Of a stretch of 64,000 nucleotides of DNA, positions 12,043 through 22,502 are shown piece by piece. The notes beneath the pieces were generated by a model. That model had not been told where the DNA came from, did not search any database, and saw only the letters and a program-made list of their open reading frames with translations. The stretch is from Adiantum capillus-veneris (taxonomy: Eukaryota > Streptophyta > Polypodiopsida > Polypodiales > Pteridaceae): positions 58,072,753 through 58,136,752 of the forward strand of contig CM043959.1 of NCBI GenBank assembly GCA_014529385.2, written 5' to 3'. Each line of letters opens with the position of its first letter. Within the stretch, counting starts at the first letter, position 1. Position numbers and translations under genes: made by a program.

Positions 12043-13683
12043 TGTGTCCTCAATGTATTCATCAGCCCTTATAATCATTATCTGCTTGATTCCCAAATAG
12101 ATTTTGTTTTGAATGCTGCGCCAATTATTTATCGTTAGCCTTTTAGGATGGCGCTTTGGTCCTCTCGAATATTGATAGCTTCTTCCTGTGATTTTTTGAA
12201 TCCCATATCTGAAGATATCTAGATGCCTATTGTCTTTCCTCATCTCCGATTCTATTAGCAATATATTCATGACATCAACTTTTGAATTTGATTTATTTGA
12301 TAACACACTTGGTTGTGTTGGAGGTCCTTTTGGTATTGAATAGTAAAGCTTTATATTGGCTCCATTATATACACCACGTATAAATCCTTGAGTCTATCTA
12401 TCCAATTTGACAAGACCTAATCAACCTTATAAGGTCCTGACCAAGCCATTTTTAGATTAGATTTCTTAGGCCCTAACTTGGACTGATACAATAAAAATAG
12501 ATCTCCTTTCTGAAACTTCCTTACCTTCAATTTTCTATCATGCCAGTTTTTCCTTATTTGTTGGACCACCTCTTGTTCCGGCATTTTTATTTGTCTCATT
12601 TCATCTAGCCTTAGTAGCTCATCTAGTTTCTTTTTCAAATTTGAATTAAAATTTATATCATGTTCTATTGCTAATATGCGATTGGGAGAACAACAAATTC
12701 CATTGGTACTATGGATTATATAACATACACCATTTTTGAAAGGTGTCATTTCAATTGTTTATTTTGTGCCTATTCTATATGCCCAAAGTGTTGTTTGAAG
12801 CTCCCAGTTTATGAAGTTCCTTCTGCACAATCTTAGTCAACTAAACTCGATGGTCTTGTTTCTACTCTCAACCTGTCCATTGCATCTAGGATGATAAGAT
12901 GTGGACTTTTGATGCTTGATGGAGAATATTTCAATAAGGATTTAAACAGTGTCATTTGTAATGAGCCCCTTGATTTGAAATTGTTGGGTATCCATATTGA
13001 CATATATGATATGTTCATACAAGAACTAGGATATGGACTTAGCTATGCTGTTGTGAGATACCTTAGTTTGGACCCATTTTTTAACATAGCATGTGGCCAT
13101 GACATTATATTTATGTTTTTGGGGTGTGACTTTCTTGAAAGGTCCCATGAAATCCCAACCCCACTTCATGAATATTCCCAAGGGATGAATTGTGGTCAGA
13201 GATGTCACATCTGCTTGCACTGGGTATGTTGACTCTCTAGCAAATATTGCATGTTTTGAAAAGGCTCTAGCATTTGATATCAGACTGTGCCACCACAACC
13301 CTACTTGCAAAAGTTCCTTATAAGTGATATCAATAGAAAAATGTCCTCCAAAAGTTTCAGTGTGTGCATCAGTGATTACTTGAATCCTTGCTTGCATAGG
13401 TCCACATCTTCTCAACATTCCATCAATGCAAAGTCTGTATAAATATCCAACTATGATTGTAAATTTTAGACTTCTAATAATGAGGGCCTTCTTTTTACTA
13501 GATTGAGGAAAATCTTCCAGTATTTTATTATACTACAAGGAATCATACATGTTATGGTGCTCTAGATTTGGTTCCTTAGTTGTCATCGTCTAAAATGCTT
13601 TAGCATCTACATGTTTATCTCTCAAGGAAGTCAATGAGATATTGTTGTACATAAAAAAGGTGTAGTCGAGTGGAGTCTTTTGG
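12043..13683 (-). pseudogene. Ty3/gypsy integrase remnant (second family)
   Basis: Minus strand, high to low. A post-RNase H linker (ISLTSLRDKHVDAKAF, about 13590-13640) is followed by SSKKKALIIRSLKFTIIVGY and the integrase zinc-finger region (GGHFSIDITYKELLQVGLWW, about 13290-13350). The core follows, with MKWGWDFMGPFKK (first catalytic Asp, about 13125-13165), then frameshifted core at 12760-13020. The C-terminal domain is at 12417-12749 (KNWHDRKLKVRKFQKGDL, SKLGPKKSNLKMAWSGPYKV). The 94-codon frame 12022-12306 is its C-terminal tail. The matching RT/RNase H lies at 17.74-18.99 kb in opposite orientation; one inversion would join them. Confidence 0.87.
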
Positions 13684-13688
13684 TGTAC

Positions 13689-16041
13689 CTTACTAGCTCT
13701 CCTAATTTGAAAATAGCGTCCCTGACTTTCTTGTCCCGACATATACACATACTCACCGACAGAATGAACTACAATGTAAATCAGGAAAAAGAAAAGTGAG
13801 TGATAGTCACACACACAAACTATAGATAGAATAGGGAGTATGAATATTACTTGAAGCATCTTGTGCCAATTGTGGGACTTCAACCCATATAATTGAACGC
13901 TTCCACCCTTCTTCGCTTTTGTGAAAGCTCCCTTTAGCGACCTCATGTATCCTATTGGTGTGTGAATAGAGGCAATGGTACCCTTCACCTTGTCTATTTC
14001 TTCTTTTGCTAGCATCCATGGTGTTTTAGGAAGCATAATATTTCCATTTGGGGCACGCCATGGAGTGGAAGAGGCAAGGAGACGTTTTAAAAGCCTCAAA
14101 TCCTCCCTCGCACCCAAAGAGTCCTTCTTGCCAATTATGTGGTCCCATAGTGTTTGAGCTACATTCTTAAATATGTGCAAGGGATCCAAGAGGTTTTTTA
14201 TTCTTAAGTCCTTCCAATATGGAAGCCTTAAAAATATGGAATGCCTTGACATACCTTTTGGTGGAGGACACAGAGCTGAATTGTTGTTGTGGTGTTCATC
14301 CCAAATGGTTGCCCAATCTGCCATTGTGAGCTTTAGAGGAGCCTTCCCATTTGTTGGAGCCTTGTGCTTGATATGCCCTTGGGGTAAGAAATGATGGTTG
14401 TTTGGATAGATTACCTTGCGCAAGGAATCTGGCCTCTCCATTACCAACGATGGCCTGCAAGTAGGACATGCATTGTGGCCCGAATTGGACAACCCTGCAT
14501 ACATATCATATGGTTAGATAGATGAGTGAACTAAAGTCAGCTAAAGGGAGCTAAAGGGAGAGAGAGAATGAGGGAAAGAGAGATAGAGGACAGGGTGTTA
14601 CCAGAAATCTATCCAAGCCCAGGAAGGTCGTGCATAGTCCACATAAGGATTCCCCTCACTTGAGCCTCTCTCCCCCCCTTTGCAAGTGAGACATTGACAA
14701 CAAGAATGCCTCCCCATAACTCCTCCAACTCCTCGATGAGGGGCTCGAGGTAAATGTCAATATTTGACACTTTGTACTTCCTTGTCACAAGCAAGGAAAG
14801 AAGTATATTGCCCTTCTTGGTTGTCTCCCATGGTGGAATATTGTAGTTGACGATTACCATAGGCCAAGTGCACCATGAAGTAGACTTAGTGCCGAAGGGG
14901 TTGACACCATCACTTGCTAACCCAAGCCTCAAGTGTCGAGGCTCCAACCCAAACTCTAGCCATTGAGTTTCAATGTGCCTCCATGCAGGTGAATCGGCAG
15001 GGACACACATCATTTCATCATTTGAGCGATGATTTACGTGCCACGCGAGAAGCTCCACGATAGACCTAATTTTAAAGATGTGTTGGATGTGAGGAATTAA
15101 TGGAAAATGTCTTAATACCTTGCGAGTTAGGTGTGCCCCGCTCACACCTGTCTTGTATCGTGCCTCCCCGCACACGGGACGTGAGGTAGCCTGTGCATGC
15201 TCATTGCGGTATAGCATGCAATCGTTGAGGCACGCATGGATGCGCTCATACTCCATTCCAAGTGCAGTGACATACGATCTAGCTCGTCGATGATCTGGAG
15301 GCATGTGGTGATCAGCTGGCAACATTTTGCCCATCAAACTACAACAAACATGCGTATTAGTATAATTCCTAGAAGACGACACCATAAAGAGAGAGGGAGA
15401 GAGTATATAAAAGCCACATTCCATACTTACAGAAGTAGTGCATCGACACTTGCATTACTCCAACCGAATTTTGCTTGCAAGTTGAGTACTTCCAACAATG
15501 CTCGGAGCACCGAGTACCGTGCACCGTCGTAAAGAGGTGTTCGGGCACTCGTCATCAATCTATCCTCCGTTTTGGCAGCCCGTTTAGTGCAGGGCTGAAA
15601 ATCTTCTTTGCACACATCACGCTCATGAGCTAGTAACTCATCACACATGTCTAACATGTACTCATCCTCTACCTCAAAGTGTGAAGAAGACGCCGTAGGA
15701 GCTGCCGACGTAGAGCCAACGGCAGGATCACCATGTGGTGCACCCAAATCGCCCAGTCGCTCTTGCCTCTGCCGTTCGGCCTTACGTGCCGGTGCACCAA
15801 CACCGAACACAGACCAATGAAGCACCTCCTCAAGCGATGGGTGAGTCATGCTATCATCTCTTCGAGTGATTTTTTGAGGATGCCAAAGCCCTTCGTACTC
15901 CACGTGCTCCAAAGCAATGCGCCTCAAGCGAGGAATTTTCCTTTTGCACTTGGCGCAAGGACAAGGTAGTTTTTCCTTGAGCCAACAATCTCGCTCTGGG
16001 CCTCCAGGAGGACCACGATCATCCCAGTGGATGTCCTTCAC
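13689..16041 (-). pseudogene. CACTA TNP2-like transposase, exons 1-4
   Basis: Transposase of En/Spm elements (Transposase_21 family), acting on the element ends in the nucleus. Four exons fit canonical GT-AG introns: about 16041-15431, 15338-14602, 14494-13851 and 13768-13689. Exon 1 has the transposase-associated CPCAKCK motif. Exon 2 has ERIHACLNDCMLYRNEH, ARYKTG and GLASDGVNPFGTKSTSWCTW, then DIYLEPLIEELEELW. Exon 3 has SGLSNSGHNACPTC and NLLDPLHIFKNVAQTLWDHI. Exon 4 has KKVRDAIFKLGELV. The spliced frame is open except for one TAG at 14609-14611, just before the ISGLSN block. The first exon opens on GTG, so the true start is probably further upstream. The gene is severed inside intron 4 by the inversion. 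Confidence 0.87.
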
Positions 16042-16305
16042 ATGCGAAAGGTTGTTTATTTAGTCATGTGTCGTAAAAAATAAATAATTAAAAAAAACTT
16101 AATTCCATTAAAAAAATTACATATAGTTAAAGTCAAAGAGAGTAAATGACAATGATTGTTAAAATGATTTTTTAACTAAATAGATCTTAAAAATTCAATT
16201 ATTAAACATTTAAAAGTACTACAAAATAAAGTATCCATAAAAAATTAAAAATCTTCATCAAAAAACTCAAAAGGCTAAAAAATGAAATAATGTATAGCTA
16301 AGGGT

Positions 16306-16317
16306 GGGGGGGGGGGG
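16306..16317 (+). repeat. G run (12) near the CACTA 5' region
   Basis: Uninterrupted G from 16306 to 16317. A C run of 18 follows at 16579-16596, within pyrimidine-rich sequence. The long open frames across this area (16275-16871, both strands) are products of this low complexity. Confidence 0.9.
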
Positions 16318-16367
16318 TTTGTACCCCCCTCCCTGCAACCTCGGATTTGCATGTATCCGTTTGAAAT

Positions 16368-16423
16368 GACTGGCCGTGGTAATATGGGCGGTAATAGTCG
16401 TGGTAATAGCCGCGGTAATAATT
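16368..16423 (+). repeat. GGTAATA-type short repeat cluster
   Basis: Four copies of a GGTAATA core: GTGGTAATATGGGCGGTAAT, then GTCGTGGTAATAGCCGCGGT and AATAAT. The same core occurs near both CACTA termini. In CACTA elements such subterminal motifs are binding sites for the TNPA-type protein; that role is inferred here. Confidence 0.7.
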
Positions 16424-16785
16424 GGTGCCTAAAAAAAGGAAAGAAGGCGGAGTATGCTGCCTTTTTGCAGCATGCCCTGTCTTCCCTGCGTTTCTTGCTC
16501 TCTGCCATCGCTCCCAAGCTTCCCCCCCCTCCTCTCCCCCACTCCCCTTCTCTCTCTCCTTCAACAAGTATCCCCCCTCCCCCCCCCCCCCCCCCCTCTC
16601 CCTTCCCACTCTCTCCTTCTCCAAGCTTCTCAAGTTTCATCGAAGAGGGTTTTGTGCAAGTTTCAGCAAGGGGGTATTCTGCCATCTTCTTTGGACGCTC
16701 AACCTATTCGAAGCTCAAGTGCGCTACAAAGAAGAGGTAAACACAAAAGCACATCCTCCCTCTTCCCCTTTTGTTTTCTACCATA

Positions 16786-16815
16786 CACACACATACACAC
16801 ACACACACACACACA
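16786..16815 (+). repeat. (CA)n microsatellite
   Basis: CA dinucleotide tract with one interruption (ACACATACACAC..). Lies between the transposase 5' end and the GA-rich tract. Confidence 0.9.
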
Positions 16816-17007
16816 TAAATAAAAAAAATAGAGAAAATAGAGAATCCATTATAACATACCTTGTTCATTAGGAAACGGTTGTTTCACACGGCTTGTTTGA
16901 AATGGTTGTTTCGCTAAGCATGTTTGAAAATGGTTTCTTTGCTAAGCACGTTTGGAAATGATTGATTTGTCACGCACGTTTTGGAAATGATTGTTTGAAT
17001 AGTGTTA

Positions 17008-17011
17008 GATT

Positions 17012-17043
<32 letters not shown>

Positions 17044-17432
17044 AGAGAGGCAAAAAAATAGATAAAGAGAGTGAGAGAGGGAGAGAAATGTTAGATAAAG
17101 AGAGGTAAATGTTAAATAGAGAGAGAGAAAATAGATAAGGAAGGAGAGAAATGTTAGATGGAGAGAGAGAAATAGATAAAGAGAGTGAGAGAGAAAGAGG
17201 GATAGAGGTAGATAAATAGAGAGAGAGAGAGAGAATTAATAAGAGAGAGAGAGAGAGAGATTTAAAGAGAGGGAGAGAAATGTTAAATAGAGAGAGACAG
17301 AAGTAGATAAAGAGGGAGAGAAATGTTAGATTGAGAGAGAGAAATAGATAAAGAGAGTGAGAGAGAAAGAGGGATAGAGGTAGATAAATAGAGAGAGAGA
17401 GAATTAATGAGATAAAGAGAGAGAGAGAAATG
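17008..17432 (+). repeat. GA-rich tandem repeat field
   Basis: (GA)n blocks alternate with AAATGTTAGAT and TAGATAAAGAGAG. A longer unit of about 75 bp is repeated: about 17159-17233 and 17332-17406 share AGAGAGAAATAGATAAAGAG, then GGGATAGAGGTAGATAAATA, then GAATTAAT. The 181-codon minus-strand frame over it (Leu/Ser/Phe only) is an artefact. Confidence 0.85.
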
Positions 17433-17445
17433 TTAGATAAAGTTT

Positions 17446-17511
17446 GCCGCGATATTACCGTGCTTATTGCTGATAAACCGCTACCGCGTTCATAGCCGCG
17501 GTTATTGCCGC
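17446..17511 (-). repeat. CACTA 5' subterminal repeats
   Basis: On the minus strand GGCGGCAATAACCGCGGC, then GAACGCGGTAGCGGT, then GCACGGTAATATCGCGG within 150 bp of the terminus. The same GCGGTAATA theme recurs at 21104-21176 before the other terminus. Confidence 0.75.
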
Positions 17512-17571
17512 CCACACAAATTTGTCTCTCTCCTTTTTTGTTTGTTTTTCCACGGCAATGTTGGCGGTTTT

Positions 17572-17591
17572 CGACAACTCCTCTTATAGTG
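17572..17591 (-). repeat. CACTA terminal inverted repeat, 5' end
   Basis: Minus strand begins CACTATAAGAGGAGTTGTCG at 17591. The right terminus (reverse complement) begins CACTATGAAAATC, so the perfectly matching core is CACTAT followed by looser similarity. The adjacent trinucleotide is CGA on the minus strand (17594-17592). Confidence 0.85.
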
Positions 17592-17739
17592 TCGGGGTAA
17601 AGTGGGGCTGGAGATCACATGTGAGTAATAAAAACTTACAATCTAGAAGCTCATGGCCCCAAATAATTACTATACATTTTTGAATGAATAAAAGAAAGTA
17701 CAAGGTTTAGACTCGATGGAATTTGCATTCATAAATGAA

Positions 17740-18985
17740 GATGGAATTACAACTCTTGGTCTCAATATGATGGGAAGATAAAGCTTTGTTAGCTTGGGTA
17801 GTAAAGGCCGGTTTCATCTCTATAAGAAGAAGGAAAGCAATGACTCATTATTTCCCATTGTGGTTGTTTCAATGAAGAATGAAAAACTTAGGGTATGTGT
17901 TGATTATAGGAAACTAAATGCTCAGACAATAAAAGACCCATTTCCACTACCATTTACAAACATGATGTTGGATGAGATAGCTGGGCATGAAATGTATAAT
18001 ATTTTGGATGGGTATAGTGGGTATAATCAACTAAAGATAGTACCAAATGATTGAGAAAAAATAAGACTCATTACGAAATGGGAAGATTTGATGTAAATGG
18101 CTGCTATGCCATTTGGCCTATGTATTGCTCCAACAATCTTTTAGCGATGTATGATGGAGACCTTTAATGATTTCCTGCATAAGTTTCCAAAAACTTTTGT
18201 GGATGACTTCAAAATCTTCTTGTGTAAAGACATGCATCTCATATTTTTGGACATGGTGTGCAAAAGATGTAGAGAGAAGACTACCTGTTAGAATCCTTTT
18301 AAGTCAATATTCATGGTATGAAAGGGACAAATACTTGGACATGCTATTTTCAAAAATGGTATCAAGATGGTTGAAGACAAGATCCAAAGTGTCCAATAGG
18401 CTAGAGAACCACCAATTTTATATGAACTCATTTTTTTATAGACCATCAATTTCTATCAAAGATTCATTCTTTGCAATGAGGACCTTATCAAGGCCTTTCC
18501 ATAATTATATGAATTAACCTAGAAAGGAGTTAAGTTTATCTAGATTCCTGAATGTGAAGACAAATTCCAATCTATGAAGGAAGCCATAAATAAAAAGGTC
18601 ATTCTCCATGAGCCAACTAGGATATTATTTTTCATATTCATGTAGATGCTTCTTTCATAGAAATGGGAGCTATTTGGCTCAACCCCATGGAAAAATTGAT
18701 CACCTAGTATACTTTGTTAGTCAAAGATTGAACAAGGCAAAGCAAGGATATTCAACCACAAAAAGAGAGCACTAGGAATGGTATTCAATACCACAAAGTT
18801 CATACATTATTTTCTTGGGAAACTATTTCATTTCTATGTTGATCATTGGGCTTTACTTTATCTGATCAACTATTGAAGATTAATCAGATGGATGATGTTC
18901 CTTCTTGAATTTAGTTTCACGATCTTCCATAAGCATGGCAAGACTCATTGTAGTGTAAATCTCCTATCCCAAAGTAGAAACAAAT
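17740..18985 (+). pseudogene. Ty3/gypsy RT and RNase H remnant (partner of 12-13.7 kb)
   Basis: Plus strand. RT begins with LRVCVDYRKLNAQTIKDPFP (about 17886-17945) and MLDEIAGHEMYNILDGYSGY (to 18025), then MPFGLCIAPTIF (about 18103-18140), FVDDF (about 18196-18212, catalytic Asp pair) and GHAIFKNGIKMVEDKI (about 18337-18385). The connection region is followed by RNase H: MGAIWLNPMEK, then GMVFNTTKFIHYFLGKLFHF and VDHWALLYLI (about 18775-18870), ending with IFHKHGKTHCSVNLLSQSR at about 18980. Many stops and shifts. It ends exactly where the inverted integrase remnant at 13.68 kb would begin, and the family matches. Confidence 0.87.
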
Positions 18986-19029
18986 AATTTCAACTAGCAC
19001 TTAGTATATCCTTGTGTGTTTTCTTGCAG

Positions 19030-20487
19030 ATTTGTGAGCTCCAAGGAAATCGAAATAGATGCTATCCCTACTGCTCAAACACTTGCAAGATAAACTGTGT
19101 GTGCCATTGAAGATGCATTTCCTCGATCGGTCCTTCTTAGTCAAATTCAAATCTTGGTTCACGTGGTGGAGTAGATAGCTATATGTGGAGTAGTGCATGC
19201 ACGATGGATGTTCTTCTTAGAGAGGTTTTTAAATTTGGCACAAGTTGATCCTTCAATGCCTCGCATGTGGTCAGACGAGGAAGATTCAAGGATGACTTCA
19301 CACTTGACAAGTGGAAAGGGGAAACTGCTTAACATGGATATGAATCTATCTCGAGTGGTCGATAACTTTTGCATTCTCAATGCAAAGATTATGACCAAGT
19401 GGGTGGACTTGTGGATAGTGGCAAAGTCCAGGTGTTTGCAAGAGAGGGAAGCATGGAAACAAGCACATGGAGGAAGAAGGGCACCCCTAGTGCCTAGACA
19501 CCTTGCATGTTTCCCAGATCTCATTAGTGGAGAGTGGATTCATGAGAGAATGACCGAGGCAAATATCGCGGAGAAGACATCACCATAAAAGAATGGGAGT
19601 ATGCACGAGGATGCGCACCAAAGGTAGAGTACTCATATACCTAAACCATATTTTCTCGCTATTTGTTAAAATTATCTTTAATATGTATTTGATAAATTAA
19701 ATATATTTTTCTATTTTGTAGTGCCTTTCCTTTAACTCTATGTGGTCTAAGGGTTGTCACTTTCGTATGCGCCACATTGACGAGCGTAGAACAACCATGC
19801 ATTGTGCCATCATGGGCAACTTTGACACAGACGGTGATGAAGCCAGGTACTGCGGAACTATTGAAAAGATACTAAAGGTTAATTTTAGAACCTTTCATAG
19901 CTTCATCTTCGAGTGCAAGTGGTTTGCAAATGTGTCTAGACGACATGAGAATGGCCTCTACATGGTGGACTCTAGTGTGCATCACACAGGGAGGTATGAC
20001 AATTTAGTTTTACCACGCAATTGTGAGCAGGTGAGTGACATGTACCTTTTTTATGCTTATTCACTAGTTGTAGCGTTAGTTATACCAATGTTACTCACTT
20101 TGAGCTTCTATTTTATAGGTCATCTATATCCCAGCAATCCACCAACCAAAACTTTGGTTCGTAATTCCCGTAACACCTCAGTGGAGAACCATTTTGTCCA
20201 CTAATGAAGTAGAGACTATCTTCGACCCTCTTCCAACTCCGACTTTGGATGAGGTGGAAACAGAGGAGAGGGAGATCGATGAATCAATTCCATCGGCAGC
20301 AAGTCTTAGCGAGGATGATTGTCATGATGATGAAGATGATGAGATGGAGGATGACGAACTCGAAGATGATGAAGCTGGCAATGCATCCACAAACGACAAT
20401 TCCGTTTCTCTCTTTATTGATTTAGAAGCCATGGTCTTAGAAATGGATGATGCTTCATGTAGAGATCTTTTGGAAGATGATTCATAA
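19030..20487 (+). pseudogene. CACTA TNP2-like transposase, exons 5-7
   Basis: Continuation of the transposase at 13.7-16.0 kb. Exon 5 (19030-19623, after acceptor TTTCTTGCAG) has IQILVHVV and GVVHARWMFFLERFLNLAQ, the R-W-M..F-E-R signature of the DUF4218 region. Exon 6 (19722-20030) has DERRTTMHCAIMGN, YCGTIEKILKVNFRTFHSFI, ECKWFANVSRRHENGLYMV and NLVLPRNCEQ, a DUF4216-type domain. An 88-bp GT-AG intron (20031-20118) restores the frame into exon 7 (20119-20487). That exon starts VIYIPAIHQPKLWFVIPVTP and ends in an Asp/Glu-rich tail. Defects: TAA at 19091-19093, TAG at 19172-19174 and a frameshift near 19565-19570. The join of exon 4 (AG) to exon 5 (A TTT GTG) keeps frame. Confidence 0.87.
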
Positions 20488-20635
20488 ACATTTTGCAGTT
20501 ATGAAGTTTTTTGATCGTGTAATCCATTCACATCTCTCTCCCTCCTCTTCCTCTCTTTAGATTTGAGAATATGCTCAATTATGTTAATCAATTGACAATG
20601 ATTATTTAGTTGTAAACAAGGGTAATCTTAGGCTG

Positions 20636-20696
20636 GGTTTAGACGAGGCTGGAGGAAGAAAGGCTTTCTGCAGGTCTACCGTCGTCTCGTCTAAAC
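20636..20696. repeat. Inverted repeat with 11-bp perfect arms
   Basis: GTTTAGACGAG (about 20638-20648) and CTCGTCTAAAC (20686-20696) can form a hairpin with a loop of about 37 bases. GGAGGAAGAA follows or overlaps both arms. It lies in the 3' untranslated part of the CACTA element and may be the edge of a small inserted element. Confidence 0.6.
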
Positions 20697-20759
20697 GGTG
20701 TTGGAGGAAGAAGAGCAAAAAACAGAGAGAGGTGGAGAGAGGCCAGCAGCTCTTCTAGA

Positions 20760-20774
20760 GGGGGGGGGGGGGGG
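20760..20774 (+). repeat. G run (15)
   Basis: Uninterrupted G within the 3' non-coding part of the CACTA element. Confidence 0.95.
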
Positions 20775-21030
20775 TGCCGGAAGAAAAATGGCGGGCCCGG
20801 AGGAAGGTGATATCTACTATAGCAAATAGGATTTTGCCACGCAACTTAGACGCCCCTGTGGGAATCATTTCTGCCGTAGCGTCTGGACCGGGCCTTATAT
20901 CCCCCGCCTCCTTCTCCCCCCTCTTTCTCTTTCTCTCTCTCTCTCTTTCTTTCTCTTCATTTTTATATTTGAAAATTATATACAATACTCTTTAATTTTT
21001 ATTGAGAGGAGGGAAACACCAAAATTTGAA

Positions 21031-21050
21031 GGGGGGGGGGGGGGGGGGGG
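21031..21050 (+). repeat. G run (20)
   Basis: Uninterrupted G, 240 bp inside the CACTA right end. Confidence 0.95.
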
Positions 21051-21087
21051 AGTTAATCCAAAATTTGAAAGTTTAGGCGCTAAATTT

Positions 21088-21176
21088 GGGCAGCGGATAT
21101 AACAACAGTAATGAGCGCGGTAATAACAACGGTAATAATAGCGGTAATAACATCGGATACAGTCACGATAATACTT
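21088..21176 (+). repeat. CACTA 3' subterminal repeats
   Basis: Direct array of NGGTAATAAYN units: GCGCGGTAATAACAACGGT, then AATAATAGCGGTAATAACAT, then CGGATACAGTCACGATAATA. Shares the GCGGTAATA core with 16368-16423 and 17446-17511. Presumed binding sites for element-encoded protein. Confidence 0.75.
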
Positions 21177-21273
21177 TAAACACACAAAAAAAACCCTCGC
21201 CCTCCTCTCTCTTGTTTCTGTCATTGAATTTACACCTTCTCTCTACAAAACGCGATAAAACAGCGTGGTAAAC

Positions 21274-21293
21274 ACTTGGAGATTTTCATAGTG
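21274..21293 (+). repeat. CACTA terminal inverted repeat, 3' end
   Basis: Ends GGAGATTTTCATAGTG at 21293. Its reverse complement starts CACTATGAAA. Followed by CGA at 21294-21296. Confidence 0.8.
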
Positions 21294-21410
21294 CGAGTTT
21301 GAGTCAAAACCATCATTTCTAAACCTTGGCTAAGGTATAAAAACCAATTTTTGTAAAATTAATTTAAGTTTTGGATAATAGAAAGCAAGTGTACTGCAAT
21401 TGTTGTAGTT

Positions 21411-21412
<2 letters not shown>

Positions 21413-21479
<67 letters not shown>
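21413..21479 (+). repeat. (CT)n microsatellite, about 67 bp
   Basis: Perfect CT dinucleotide tract. Confidence 0.95.
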
Positions 21480-21485
<6 letters not shown>

Positions 21486-22502
21486 TATCTCTCTCATACA
21501 AATAGAAGCATCGTGATTTCAAGAATAGCTACATATTTGTAGGTTAAATCTCTTCCAATGCACGTAAGTTTCTCGCAGTCTCGTGGAACTTTGAGTATGG
21601 ATGTGTAAATTATATTTTTGCTCTTAGCATGCGACTAGCACATCTATGTAAATTTTTGAAAGTAGGAGTAGATAGAGCTCGCTTAGAGGATGCTATAGAG
21701 TACTTTGGATGCTCAAATCAAACTGTTGAAAATAGGCTATCCAAGATACGTGTGATATTGTTGGGTTGTCAAAACTTATTGTTGTCAACATAGGGATGTA
21801 TGTCATGGTGTGGCCTATCCACATAGTGAGTTTGAGTGCATTTGGAGTGTTGTAGCTATCACAAACCATCTTATGAAGCTTACGAGAAAGTAGATTAGTT
21901 GTTGGTGCTTCACGCACACTTGAGTTCAATATTGTGAATTAGCAAGATAGACTGGGCCTTTTGAGAGGTTTGCTACCTCTTGTAGCCTCCGTGCACTAGT
22001 CGGATCAACTACATCCCACAGATTGACATTTTATGTGTCCGTGGGTCTCGCTTTGCTACCATGGATATGGTGAGGTTTGGCGGACCGCCCTCATTTTTGT
22101 GCCATTTCTAGGGACGAGGTAGCTTAGACTAGAGAAAAAATCATGGAATCATGGGTAAAATCCATTACTTTCTCTAGTTTTATCTAGAGTAATCGTCTTT
22201 TGGATTTTGCACAGCTAGCGGAACTCACTGATTGTGTAGGATACTGGGGAGTAGGGAGACTTCTGAGGGACCTTGGTAGCTATATGCTAGCTAGTAAAAG
22301 GGAGGGTGGATAACCCTTGAGATTGGAGAGACATCGGTAAGGATACCACCAAGATAGGGTGGTAAATTTTAGATATTATTATTTCTTTATCATCCTATGT
22401 ACTTTTTTAATTATAGTAGGAGTAGGGTACATAAAAAATAGTGAGGGTTGCGTATGTGCTTAAAGAAATTGCACCAAACCACATTCTAGCTAAATCTAAA
22501 AC

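Larger units (their letters stand above)
13684..17591 (-). mobile_element. CACTA transposon, 5' half (inverted)
   Basis: Minus strand. The element end is at 17591, where the minus strand starts CACTATAAGAGGAGTTGTCG, the CACTA signature of En/Spm-type transposons. Inside it lie GCGGTAATA-type subterminal repeats, a GA-rich tract and the 5' exons of a TNP2-like transposase. The flanking trinucleotide (minus strand) is CGA, equal to the one after the other terminus at 21294-21296. The 3' half is at 19.0-21.29 kb on the plus strand. Confidence 0.88.
13684..19000. other. Inverted segment of about 5.3 kb (inferred)
   Basis: One breakpoint lies just below 13,688, inside intron 4 of the CACTA transposase and next to Ty3 linker sequence. 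The other lies at about 18,985-19,028, between the end of Ty3 RNase H and the splice acceptor of CACTA exon 5. Undoing the inversion simultaneously makes the Ty3 pol contiguous (RT, RNase H, linker, integrase on one strand) and joins both halves of the transposase in the right order and splice phase. It also places the CACTA element between two copies of the trinucleotide CGA. Breakpoint positions are approximate. Confidence 0.82.
18990..21293 (+). mobile_element. CACTA transposon, 3' half
   Basis: Plus strand. Contains the 3' exons of the TNP2-like transposase, an acidic C-terminus, then non-coding DNA with GCGGTAATA subterminal repeats, and ends TTTTCATAGTG at 21293. This is the complement of CACTA. 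The flank is CGA (21294-21296), equal to the flank at the other end, giving the 3-bp target duplication expected for the superfamily once the inversion is undone. Confidence 0.87.

Noticed and set aside
12022-12306. 94-codon minus-strand frame as a separate gene
   Set aside because: It continues the C-terminal tail of the Ty3 integrase just upstream on the same strand.
16970-17515. 181-codon minus-strand frame rich in Leu, Ser and Ile
   Set aside because: It is the translation of a GA-rich tandem repeat; no membrane protein logic, and the same region holds CACTA subterminal repeats.
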